NCBI GenBank assembly: GCA_947455585.1
Contig: CANGOY010000138.1
Location: 1 to 5,739 of the forward strand
DNA: 5,739 nucleotides
Direction: 5' to 3'
From: Comamonadaceae bacterium
GTDB taxonomy: Bacteria > Pseudomonadota > Gammaproteobacteria > Burkholderiales > Burkholderiaceae_C
Shown: positions 1 through 5,739 of the stretch, one piece after another
How positions within the stretch are numbered: the first letter of the stretch is position 1
Layout: every line of letters starts with the position of its first letter
Notes under the pieces: model-generated
The model's input: only the letters and a program-made list of their open reading frames with translations
The model's database searches: none
What the model was told of the DNA's origin: nothing
Position numbers and translations under genes: made by a program

Positions 1-304
1 CAAGGCGTCTTTGTCGACCGACTCGTTCATCTCTGCGGCTTCTTTCCAAGAAACCACACGTGTGTTGACCGAAGCGGCCATCATGGGCAAGCGCGACGAA
101 TTGCGCGGCTTGAAAGAAAACGTCATCGTCGGACGCCTGATTCCTGCAGGTACCGGCATGGCTTATCACAAAGCCCGCAAGGTCAAAGACGCGATGGACG
201 ACGCTGAGCGCCGCGCCATTGCTGATGCCGAAGCTGCTGAGTTGGCTGGAGGTTCTTCTGAAGAAGAAGCTCAAGTCGACCACGGCGCCGGCGAAGAAGC
301 GTAA
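1..304 (+). CDS. rpoC: RNA polymerase beta' subunit, C-terminal end (5' truncated by window)
   Basis: This is the last 100 codons of the beta' subunit of DNA-dependent RNA polymerase, read from base 2 and ending at TAA 302-304. The segment with STDSFISAASFQETTRVL, then GKRDELRGLKENVIVGRLIP and AGTGMAYH, is the near-invariant C-terminal block of bacterial RpoC; it matches the E. coli protein almost residue for residue as I remember it. The last ~40 residues form the variable, charged tail typical of RpoC, rich in Glu, Asp and Ala and ending in GEEA. A TTG at base 11 is an internal leucine codon and not a start, because the conserved reading continues upstream to the window edge. The gene would normally follow rpoB, which lies outside the window. 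A strong hairpin follows 11 bases after the stop. Identity is essentially certain. Confidence 0.98.
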   Translation, partial: KASLSTDSFISAASFQETTRVLTEAAIMGKRDELRGLKENVIVGRLIPAGTGMAYHKARKVKDAMDDAERRAIADAEAAELAGGSSEEEAQVDHGAGEEA

Positions 305-315
305 AGCGACCCTCT

Positions 316-346
316 CAACAAAGGCCCGAAAGGGCCTTTGTTGTTT
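316..346 (+). terminator. Intrinsic terminator after rpoC
   Basis: A perfect 12-bp inverted repeat (CAACAAAGGCCC at 316-327, GGGCCTTTGTTG at 332-343) closes a GAAA tetraloop at 328-331. It begins 11 bases after the rpoC stop. The base of the stem is A on the left and T-rich on the right, and only three more T follow (344-346) before GGGC, so the U-tract is short and interrupted by G. That predicts a real but possibly leaky terminator, allowing some readthrough into the next gene, which starts only 35 bases after the hairpin. Confidence 0.85.
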
Positions 347-366
347 GGGCTCAACGGAAAAAGCAC

Positions 367-372
367 AAGGAG
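367..372 (+). promoter_or_regulatory. Ribosome binding site of the LemA-like gene
   Basis: AAGGAG is a near-consensus Shine-Dalgarno sequence with 6 bases between it and the ATG at 379. It fixes the start of the LemA-like gene and is the best-looking ribosome binding site in the window. Confidence 0.85.
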
Positions 373-378
373 TTCAAC

Positions 379-936
379 ATGCTTGATGCGTGGTGGTTTT
401 GGCTGTTCGTGGCCGTGATGGTGTTTTGGAGCGTGGGTGCGTATCGACGCTTGGTGGGCTTGCGTACGGCGGTGAACAAACAGTTTGCTGTGCTCGAAGA
501 GCTCATGCTTCGCTATCAAGCGCTGGTGCAAGAGGCCACCACCGCAGCGGTGACGTCGCCTTCAGGTTGGCAAACCGCGGTGTCGCCCGAGCTGGGTGCC
601 AGCCATTGGACGCGTTTGCAAGTAGCTGCCAATTTGTCGGCCATGGCCTTGGCGCGTATGCAAGAGCATCCCTTGGACCCGTCTTCTTCTATCGCATTAG
701 TTGCAACCAGCCGTGACTTGCAAGATGCATGGGAAGCCCTCACGCATCCTGACGTGTATTACGTGTCCGTGCCTGCCGAGTTGACGCAGCGCTGGGCTGA
801 GTTGGGCATTGCGACTCAGCCAGATTTGCAGCGCTTTAACCAAGCTGTGACCCATTACAACGAATCGATTGACATGTTTCCCGCCACCTTGATGGCGCGC
901 ATGTTCAAGTTCAAACCCGGACGCATATTGGAATGA
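379..936 (+). CDS. Divergent LemA-like membrane-anchored protein
   Basis: The 185-residue product has an N-terminal hydrophobic anchor (about residues 5-21, very Trp/Phe-rich, with WWFWLFVAV), followed at once by YRRLVGLRTAV (22-32). This resembles the LemA family pattern of one N-terminal membrane helix leading into a Y..L..LR..V coil. The C-terminal block at 152-180 (RFNQAVTHYN, then FPATLMARMFKFKP) matches the LemA closing motif YN.AV..YN, FP..L.A, GFKP. The middle is poorly conserved, and the usual TEN.IA.AR stretch before that motif is not recognisable (TQPDLQRFN instead), so it is a diverged member. LemA proteins are inner-membrane helical-bundle proteins of unclear function. The start is set by AAGGAG six bases upstream. 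The stop overlaps the rsmB start as ATGA (933-936), so the two should be translationally coupled. Family assignment is fairly good; role is unknown. Confidence 0.8.
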   Translation: MLDAWWFWLFVAVMVFWSVGAYRRLVGLRTAVNKQFAVLEELMLRYQALVQEATTAAVTSPSGWQTAVSPELGASHWTRLQVAANLSAMALARMQEHPLDPSSSIALVATSRDLQDAWEALTHPDVYYVSVPAELTQRWAELGIATQPDLQRFNQAVTHYNESIDMFPATLMARMFKFKPGRILE

Positions 937-2273
937 GTGAACACAAAAATACATCAGTCCCACTGTGGCAGCAGCTGCAAGCTGTGGCCCAAGCCTTGGC
1001 GCAAGTGCGGCGTGGTGTGTCTGGCACAGCAGCCCTAGAGGCTGTGCCGTCAAGCTTGCGCCCCGGCGTGCAAGCCTTGTTGTTTCAGGCCTTGCGCCAG
1101 TTGGGGCGCGCGCAAGCCTTGCGTGCGCAATTGGCGTCGCGTGCGCCTGCACCTTTGCCAGATGCCTTGCTGTGTACCGCACTGGCTTTGGCGTGGGACC
1201 CAGAGAATGCGCCGTATGAACCCCACACCTTGGTGAACCAGGCTGTGGAAGCCGCGAAAAATACGCGCAGCTTGCAAATGCAAGCCAACTTTTTAAACGC
1301 CTGCTTGCGCCGTTTTTTGCGCGAGCGCGATGCCTTGGTCAAAGCCACTGACAACGACGTGCACGCGCAATGGAATCACCCCGAGTGGTGGGTCAAACGC
1401 TTGCAAAAAGACCATCCCGACCATTGGCAAGACATCTTGCGCGCCAACAACCAAGCCGCGCCCATGACCTTGCGCGTGAACACCTCGGCCATCACCCGCG
1501 AAGCCTTACAAACAGATTGGGAAAATCATGGTTTGTCATCGCAAGCGGTGGGGGCGCAAGGCTTGGTGTTGAGTCAAGCCCACGCTGTGCGTGACATCCC
1601 CGGCTTTGCCGAAGGCCTGTGCTCAGTGCAAGACGCAGCTGCGCAATGCGCTGCGCAAATGTTGCTGAAAGACTTGGCGCCAGCTGGCCAAGCGTTGCGC
1701 GTGCTCGATGCGTGCGCCGCTCCCGGTGGCAAAACCGCGCACTTACTGGAGCTCCTCAACGACAAATCAGAAGTCGTGGCGCTTGACATTGACCCACTGC
1801 GTTGCGAGCGCATTGCACAAAACATGCAACGCATTGGCCGAACAGCCAAGGTGATTGCAGCCGATGCTGCGCAAACCAAAACCTGGTGGGACGGCCAGCA
1901 GTTTGATGCCATTCTTTTGGATGCACCTTGCACGGCCTCGGGCATTGTGCGTCGTCACCCCGATGTGCGTTGGTTGCGCCGCGAGGCTGACATCGACAAG
2001 CTGGCTGCTATTCAAAAAAACCTGCTCAAGCAACTGTGGCCCTTGGTTAAGCCGGGCGGTCGTTTGCTGTATTGCACCTGCTCGGTTTTCAGGGCCGAAG
2101 GCGAGAACCAAGCCAAAACGTTTGTTGAACACAACACCAATGCCCGTTTACTGCCGTCCTTGGGGCATTTAAGACCCCAAAGTGCCGCAACCACAGCTGC
2201 ACTCACCGACAATCTGTCGGGTGACCACGATGGCTTTTATTACGCACTGCTCGAAAAACTTCCTGCGCCTTGA
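933..2273 (+). CDS. rsmB: 16S rRNA (cytosine-967-C5)-methyltransferase RsmB
   Basis: This cytoplasmic enzyme transfers a methyl group from S-adenosylmethionine to C5 of cytosine 967 of 16S rRNA. At 446 residues it is close to the usual RsmB length (E. coli about 429). The N-terminal part (about 10-140) is the NusB-like helical RNA-binding domain, including NQAVEAAK and NFLNACLRRFL. The C-terminal part is a class I methyltransferase fold: SAM-binding DACAAPGGK at 259-267, an acidic motif (VALDIDPLR) on the next strand, and motif IV DAPCTASG at 330-337 with Cys333. Motif VI YCTCSV follows, with Cys383, corresponding to the catalytic nucleophile (Cys389 in E. coli). The C-terminal DHDGFYYALL is typical of the RsmB/RsmF family. 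All key residues are intact. The start at ATG 933 overlaps the preceding stop; only a weak GGA precedes it, so initiation probably depends on coupling. The 3' end overlaps the DUF4390 gene. Confidence 0.96.
   Translation: MSEHKNTSVPLWQQLQAVAQALAQVRRGVSGTAALEAVPSSLRPGVQALLFQALRQLGRAQALRAQLASRAPAPLPDALLCTALALAWDPENAPYEPHTLVNQAVEAAKNTRSLQMQANFLNACLRRFLRERDALVKATDNDVHAQWNHPEWWVKRLQKDHPDHWQDILRANNQAAPMTLRVNTSAITREALQTDWENHGLSSQAVGAQGLVLSQAHAVRDIPGFAEGLCSVQDAAAQCAAQMLLKDLAPAGQALRVLDACAAPGGKTAHLLELLNDKSEVVALDIDPLRCERIAQNMQRIGRTAKVIAADAAQTKTWWDGQQFDAILLDAPCTASGIVRRHPDVRWLRREADIDKLAAIQKNLLKQLWPLVKPGGRLLYCTCSVFRAEGENQAKTFVEHNTNARLLPSLGHLRPQSAATTAALTDNLSGDHDGFYYALLEKLPAP
2203..2224 (+). promoter_or_regulatory. 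Hairpin covering the likely ribosome binding site of the DUF4390 gene
   Basis: Within the last codons of rsmB, TCACCGACA (2203-2211) can pair with TGTCG plus GTGA (2215-2219, 2221-2224), with an ATC loop and one bulged G at 2220. The 3' arm contains GGGTG, the only Shine-Dalgarno-like sequence near the ATG at 2230, so the fold could hide it until ribosomes finishing rsmB open the helix. The pairing is read directly from the sequence; the regulatory role is inferred. The bases also encode TDNLSGD of RsmB, so the palindrome could be incidental. Confidence 0.4.
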
Positions 2274-2877
2274 GCTGCTCTTTTTGAGCGGTCTCAAACG
2301 CGGTCGTTTGCTGTGTCTGGCGCTGAGCTTGATGTTGGCAAGCGTTGCACAAGCTGATACGCCCGTTGAGTTGCAGGCATTCAAATTAGAGCGTCAAGAG
2401 TCTGCGTTGTACATGTCGGGGGCTTGGCAATTTGAGTTGCCGTCAGCGCTGGAAGACGCCCTGCACAAGGGCATCACACTGTACTTTGTGACCGAAGTTG
2501 ACATCACGCAAGAGCGCTGGTACGTCTACAACCAGCGCATCGCCCACGCTGAGCGCCATGTACGGCTGTTTTACCAGCCACTCACGCGACGTTGGCGCGT
2601 CAGCATTTCACCGCAGCCATTCAATGTGAGTGGTTTGGGTATGAGCTTAGGGCAAAGTTACGACACGGCCGAAGAGGCGATGGGCGTGGTGCGCCGAATC
2701 GTGCAATGGCGCATCGCCAACGCCGCAGATTACAACCCAGACGCGAAGCAAACCATCAGCATCAATTTCAAACTGGACCTGAAGCAATTGCCCCGTCCTT
2801 TGCAAATGGGGGCCGCGGGGCAAAGTGATTGGAATATTGGGTTCAGCAAAACGCAGCGCTTGGAGCTGACCCCATGA
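2230..2877 (+). CDS. DUF4390 family exported protein
   Basis: From ATG 2230 the product is 215 residues. A hydrophobic stretch at about 27-41 (LLCLALSLMLASVA) after KRGR, ending in the AQA type I signal peptidase motif at 40-42, predicts export with the mature protein starting at Asp43. The mature part contains FELPSALEDALHKGI, a WY.Y pair, RLFYQPLTRRWRV (112-124), PDA (170-172), and LPRPLQ with GQSDW (187-201). I recognise these as hallmarks of DUF4390, a family of unknown function typically found beside NtrY-type kinases in betaproteobacteria. The start is uncertain. GTG 2182 gives a longer N-terminus without signal-like character; ATG 2230 has GGGTG six bases upstream; TTG 2284 would give a more typical 24-residue signal peptide. 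It overlaps rsmB by 44 bases, and its stop overlaps the ntrY start as ATGA (2874-2877). An envelope role linked to the kinase is only a contextual guess. Confidence 0.85.
   Translation: MAFITHCSKNFLRLELLFLSGLKRGRLLCLALSLMLASVAQADTPVELQAFKLERQESALYMSGAWQFELPSALEDALHKGITLYFVTEVDITQERWYVYNQRIAHAERHVRLFYQPLTRRWRVSISPQPFNVSGLGMSLGQSYDTAEEAMGVVRRIVQWRIANAADYNPDAKQTISINFKLDLKQLPRPLQMGAAGQSDWNIGFSKTQRLELTP
2862..2865 (+). promoter_or_regulatory. Ribosome binding site that sets the ntrY start
   Basis: GGAG lies 8 bases before ATG 2874 and inside the last codons of the DUF4390 gene. It supports ATG 2874 over the in-frame upstream TTG at 2829, which would add 15 residues (EYWVQQNAALGADP region) with no family resemblance. 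Confidence 0.7.
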
Positions 2878-5153
2878 TTGAACTTGCTGAAAAGCGCGCG
2901 CGCCTTTCTAGCTTTCAGTTGAGGTGGTTGTTGGTCATCAGCGCAGCCGTGGTGCTGGGTCTGGGATTGGTCTTGTTGTTCTTGTTGACGCAAGCCACCG
3001 ACAACCGCGAGTTGTACGAGCGCAACTACCGACAACTTTTTGGCTTGAACGTGGTCGTGGCCACGCTGCTGATGGGCGTGATTGCGTGGTTGTCTGTACG
3101 TTTGCTGTTGCGGCTGAGGCAAGGCAAATTTGGCAGCCGCTTGCTGCTCAAAATCGCAGCCACGTTTGCCTTGGTCGGCTTTGTGCCCGGCCTGTTGATT
3201 TACAGCGTGTCGTTTCAGTTCGTGTCGCGCTCAATTGAGAGTTGGTTTGATGTGAAAGTGGAAGGTGCCTTGGATGCTGGCTTGAGCTTGGGCCGCACCA
3301 CGCTGGACACCTTGGCCAATGACCTTGGGCAAAAAACACGGTCTGCCAGTTCGCAAATCAATGACTTACCAGATGCCTCGGTTGGCATTGCGCTAGAGCG
3401 CATCAAGGACCAACTCGGCGCAGACGATGTGATTTTGTGGAGCACGACGGGCCAGGCCCTTTCGAGTGCGGGCGAGTCACGTTACAAAATCAACCCAGAC
3501 CGGCCCACGCCCATGCAGCTGCGTTTGGTCAAAACACAAAGCGTGGTGACCGCCATTGATGGTTTGGATGAGGCCGAGTTGCAAGGCACGGCCAAAGCCC
3601 GCATTCGTGCGTTGGTGTTGGTGGCACCCTCGGGCTTGGGGCTACTCATCGAGCCGCGTGTGTTGCAAATCACCAAAGCCTTGCCGCCAACTTTGGTCAG
3701 CAACGCCTTGGCGGTGGAGGTGGCCTATCGCGAATACCAAGAGCGTGCGCTGGGGCGTGATGGTCTGCGCAGCATGTACATCGGCACCTTGACGCTGAGT
3801 TTGTTTTTGGCGGTGTTCGGCGCGGTACTGTTGGCCGTGTTGCTGGGCAACCAATTGGCGCGTCCGTTGCTGATGTTGGCCGAAGGCGTGCGCGATGTGG
3901 CAGCCGGTGACTTGAGCCCCAAACCCGCTTTGCAAGGACGCGATGAACTGGGCGGCTTGACCCGCTCGTTTGCGGTGATGACGCAGCAACTGGCCGATGC
4001 CCGCTCAGCGGTCGACCGAAGCATGTTGCAAGTGCACACCTCGCGTGCCAACTTGCAAACCATTCTCGACAACCTCACGGCCGGTGTGATTGTGTTGACC
4101 GAAGATGGCCGCATCAAATCATCCAACCCTGGTGCCACGCGTATCTTGCGCGTGCCATTGGCGGCATGGGATGGCCGCGCGTTGAGCGACATCGAAGGTC
4201 TGAATGAGTTTGCCGAGCATGTGCGCCATGAGTTTGATGGCTTCTTGGGAGAGCGCAGTCAACATGGCCTGGACCACTGGCAACAATCGTTCGAGCTGCA
4301 TGCCACCGCCATCAGCCCCGCTGTGCAACTGAGTGATGACACGCAGCAACACATCACCTTGCTGGCGCGTGGGGCCGTGTTACCCAACAACGGCCGGCTG
4401 TTGGTGTTTGACGATATTTCTGAAATTGTGTCCGCCCAACGTGCGCAAGCGTGGGGCGAGGTGGCGCGTCGACTGGCGCATGAAATTAAAAACCCACTCA
4501 CGCCTATTCAGTTGTCGGCTGAGCGCTTAGAGATGAAGCTCACCGGCAAACTGCAAGAACCCGAGCAACTGATTTTGAACAAGTCAGTCAAAACCATCGT
4601 GGACCAAGTGGATGCGATGAAGCGCTTAGTCAATGAGTTCCGTGATTACGCGCGCTTGCCCGTGGCCGAACTCAAACCGCTGGACCTGAATGCCTTGGTG
4701 CAAGACGTCATGCAGCTGTATGGGGCAGAAAACGCTGCCGTGCCGGTGTATGCCCAGCTTGATGCGGCATGCCCCATCATCTTGGGCGATGCGCAGCAGT
4801 TACGCCAAGTGGTGCACAACCTGTTGCAAAACGCACAAGATGCAACGGATGGCCAAGCACACCCCATGGTGTCGATTGCCACGCAATGGGTGACCTCATC
4901 AGGTCGCGTGCGTCTGGTAGTGCGTGACAACGGACCAGGCTTTCCACCCAAAATTTTGAACCGTGCGTTTGAGCCCTACGTCACCACCAAGACGCGTGGT
5001 ACGGGCTTAGGCTTGGCTGTCGTGAAGAAAATTGCCGATGAACATTCGGCACGTATCGACCTGAAAAATCGTGGATTAGAGGGGCGAGTGATTGGTGCGC
5101 AAGTGTCGTTATCATTCCTAGTTGCAGAATCGCAACAAAACCAACTTATTTAA
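2874..5153 (+). CDS. ntrY: NtrY-type transmembrane sensor histidine kinase
   Basis: This 759-residue inner-membrane kinase should autophosphorylate on histidine and pass phosphate to the adjacent regulator. Hydrophobic segments lie near 17-38, 56-80, 90-116 and 302-325, the NtrY layout of three N-terminal helices, a periplasmic sensor region of about 185 residues (117-301) and a fourth helix. A HAMP linker (about 326-378, with ARPLLMLAEGVRDVAAGDLS) and a PAS domain (about 390-520, LDNLTAGVIVLTEDGRI) follow. The dimerisation/phosphoacceptor helix has RRLAHEIKNPLTP with His536. The ATPase domain shows the N box NLLQNAQDAT (Asn653), G1 DNGPGF (685-690), the F-box FEPYVTTK and G2 GTGLGL (709-714). 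All catalytic motifs are intact. The start at ATG 2874 overlaps the DUF4390 stop and has GGAG upstream. The ligand is not evident; the Ntr name comes from nitrogen-regulation homologues, and betaproteobacterial members may sense something else, such as redox or respiratory state. Confidence 0.93.
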   Translation: MIELAEKRARLSSFQLRWLLVISAAVVLGLGLVLLFLLTQATDNRELYERNYRQLFGLNVVVATLLMGVIAWLSVRLLLRLRQGKFGSRLLLKIAATFALVGFVPGLLIYSVSFQFVSRSIESWFDVKVEGALDAGLSLGRTTLDTLANDLGQKTRSASSQINDLPDASVGIALERIKDQLGADDVILWSTTGQALSSAGESRYKINPDRPTPMQLRLVKTQSVVTAIDGLDEAELQGTAKARIRALVLVAPSGLGLLIEPRVLQITKALPPTLVSNALAVEVAYREYQERALGRDGLRSMYIGTLTLSLFLAVFGAVLLAVLLGNQLARPLLMLAEGVRDVAAGDLSPKPALQGRDELGGLTRSFAVMTQQLADARSAVDRSMLQVHTSRANLQTILDNLTAGVIVLTEDGRIKSSNPGATRILRVPLAAWDGRALSDIEGLNEFAEHVRHEFDGFLGERSQHGLDHWQQSFELHATAISPAVQLSDDTQQHITLLARGAVLPNNGRLLVFDDISEIVSAQRAQAWGEVARRLAHEIKNPLTPIQLSAERLEMKLTGKLQEPEQLILNKSVKTIVDQVDAMKRLVNEFRDYARLPVAELKPLDLNALVQDVMQLYGAENAAVPVYAQLDAACPIILGDAQQLRQVVHNLLQNAQDATDGQAHPMVSIATQWVTSSGRVRLVVRDNGPGFPPKILNRAFEPYVTTKTRGTGLGLAVVKKIADEHSARIDLKNRGLEGRVIGAQVSLSFLVAESQQNQLI

Positions 5154-5174
5154 TTCAGCGAGACACGTTAAGAC

Positions 5175-5739
5175 ATGGCGAACATTTTGGTGGTGGATGA
5201 CGAGCTTGGCATTCGGGACCTCTTGTTTGAGATCCTCAACGACGAAGGCCATGCAGTGGAAGTGGCAGAAAACGCAGCCCAAGCACGCTTGGCTCGACAA
5301 GCAGCACGCCCAGATTTGGTCTTGCTCGACATTTGGATGCCCGACACCGATGGTGTGACCCTGCTCAAAGAATGGGCGGGCGCTGGTTTGCTGAACATGC
5401 CCGTCATCATGATGAGTGGCCACGCCACCATCGACACCGCCGTAGAAGCCACGCGCATTGGCGCACAAGCATTCTTAGAAAAACCCATCACCCTGCAAAA
5501 GTTGCTCAAAGCTGTGGAGCAAGGTTTGGCGCGCAAGCCCATGGCCGCTGCACCCGTGAAAGGCGTAGTTTCTAACCCTGCCAAAGATGTGTTGATGGCA
5601 AGCGCTGCACCCCAAGCGGTCGTGCTACCTCCAACGCACCAGAGCTTTGATTTAGAGCTGCCTTTGCGCGAAGCACGCGATGCATTTGAGCGGGCTTACT
5701 TTGAATATCACCTGACCCAAGAGAATGGTTCGATGACCC
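5175..5739 (+). CDS. ntrX: NtrX-like response regulator lacking the AAA+ domain (3' truncated by window)
   Basis: 188 codons are visible from ATG 5175 and remain open at the window edge. Residues 3-118 are a complete receiver domain: acidic pocket Asp8/Asp9 (VVDDE), phosphoacceptor Asp52 in LLDIWMPDTDG, switch Ser81 (MMSGHA) and Lys103 (EKP). After an Ala/Pro/Val-rich linker (about 119-156), residues 158-188 contain FDLELPLREARDAFERAYF and ENGSMT, which is the segment that precedes the Fis-type helix-turn-helix at the C-terminus of NtrC-family regulators. The central sigma-54-interacting ATPase domain (GAFTGA, Walker A/B) that NtrX and NtrC normally carry between them is absent, so the protein probably acts as a DNA-binding regulator independent of sigma-54 activation. 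The gene is 21 bases downstream of the kinase and is surely its partner. The ribosome binding site is weak (GCGAGA at 5158-5163, 11 bases away). Confidence 0.9.
   Translation, partial: MANILVVDDELGIRDLLFEILNDEGHAVEVAENAAQARLARQAARPDLVLLDIWMPDTDGVTLLKEWAGAGLLNMPVIMMSGHATIDTAVEATRIGAQAFLEKPITLQKLLKAVEQGLARKPMAAAPVKGVVSNPAKDVLMASAAPQAVVLPPTHQSFDLELPLREARDAFERAYFEYHLTQENGSMT

Noticed and set aside
697..1182. 161-codon open frame on the - strand
   Set aside because: It lies opposite the LemA-like gene and rsmB, its translation is low-complexity and rich in Ala, Arg and His, and it has no recognisable motif. It is a shadow of the coding strand.
1574..1945. 123-codon open frame on the - strand
   Set aside because: It is antisense to the SAM-binding core of rsmB and has no family features.
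2160..2180. Inverted repeat TTGGGG/CCCCAA in the 3' part of rsmB
   Set aside because: It has only 6 bp with a 9-base loop and no U-tract, and sits in coding sequence well before the next start. A terminator here would cut rsmB short.
2829..2873. Upstream in-frame TTG start for the kinase
   Set aside because: It adds 15 residues unlike the family, deep in the DUF4390 coding region. ATG 2874 has GGAG eight bases upstream and forms the ATGA coupling seen elsewhere in the operon.
2894..2903. Alternating GC run near the start of the kinase gene
   Set aside because: It is explained by the Lys-Arg-Ala-Arg codons after the start; such runs are common in this composition and nothing links it to regulation.
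3725..4192. 155-codon open frame on the - strand
   Set aside because: It is fully antisense to the HAMP/PAS part of the kinase and has a Ser/Arg/Pro-rich composition typical of a mirrored frame in GC-rich DNA.

Overview
The window reads as a compact stretch of a betaproteobacterial chromosome, most likely order Burkholderiales and family Comamonadaceae (Limnohabitans- or Rhodoferax-like). The basis is the protein content and gene order (an RsmB, DUF4390, NtrY-like, NtrX-like series) and the moderately GC-rich coding style with many TTG leucine codons. The family is an inference and the genus is only a guess. All supported genes lie on the + strand. There is no sign of mobile elements, CRISPR, tRNA or rRNA, and no gap between genes exceeds about 75 bases.

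Layout: (1) bases 1-304 are the last 100 codons of rpoC, the RNA polymerase beta' subunit, followed by a perfect 12-bp GAAA-loop hairpin (316-343) that looks like the intrinsic terminator of the rpoBC transcription unit. (2) A tight gene series follows: a divergent LemA-like membrane-anchored protein (379-936), rsmB, the 16S rRNA m5C967 methyltransferase (933-2273), an exported DUF4390 protein (about 2230-2877), an NtrY-type transmembrane sensor histidine kinase (2874-5153) and an NtrX-like response regulator (5175 to the window edge). Two junctions are ATGA stop/start overlaps, one is a 44-base overlap, and the last gap is 21 bases, so these five genes are probably one operon.

How the genes may work together: the kinase has four predicted membrane segments, a large periplasmic sensor region, HAMP, PAS, and intact H, N, G1 and G2 boxes. 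It should phosphorylate Asp52 of the adjacent regulator. DUF4390 and the LemA-like protein are both predicted to be envelope-associated, so an envelope-sensing theme is possible but unproven. rsmB is a housekeeping rRNA modification gene that shares the transcript.

Most notable observations: the response regulator passes directly from its receiver domain through a short linker into the segment that normally precedes an NtrC-family Fis helix-turn-helix, so the sigma-54-contacting AAA+ domain is absent. Separately, a hairpin inside the 3' end of rsmB appears to enclose the likely ribosome binding site of the DUF4390 gene. This is mostly a conserved housekeeping and signalling locus, and I saw no clear evidence of a wholly new system.
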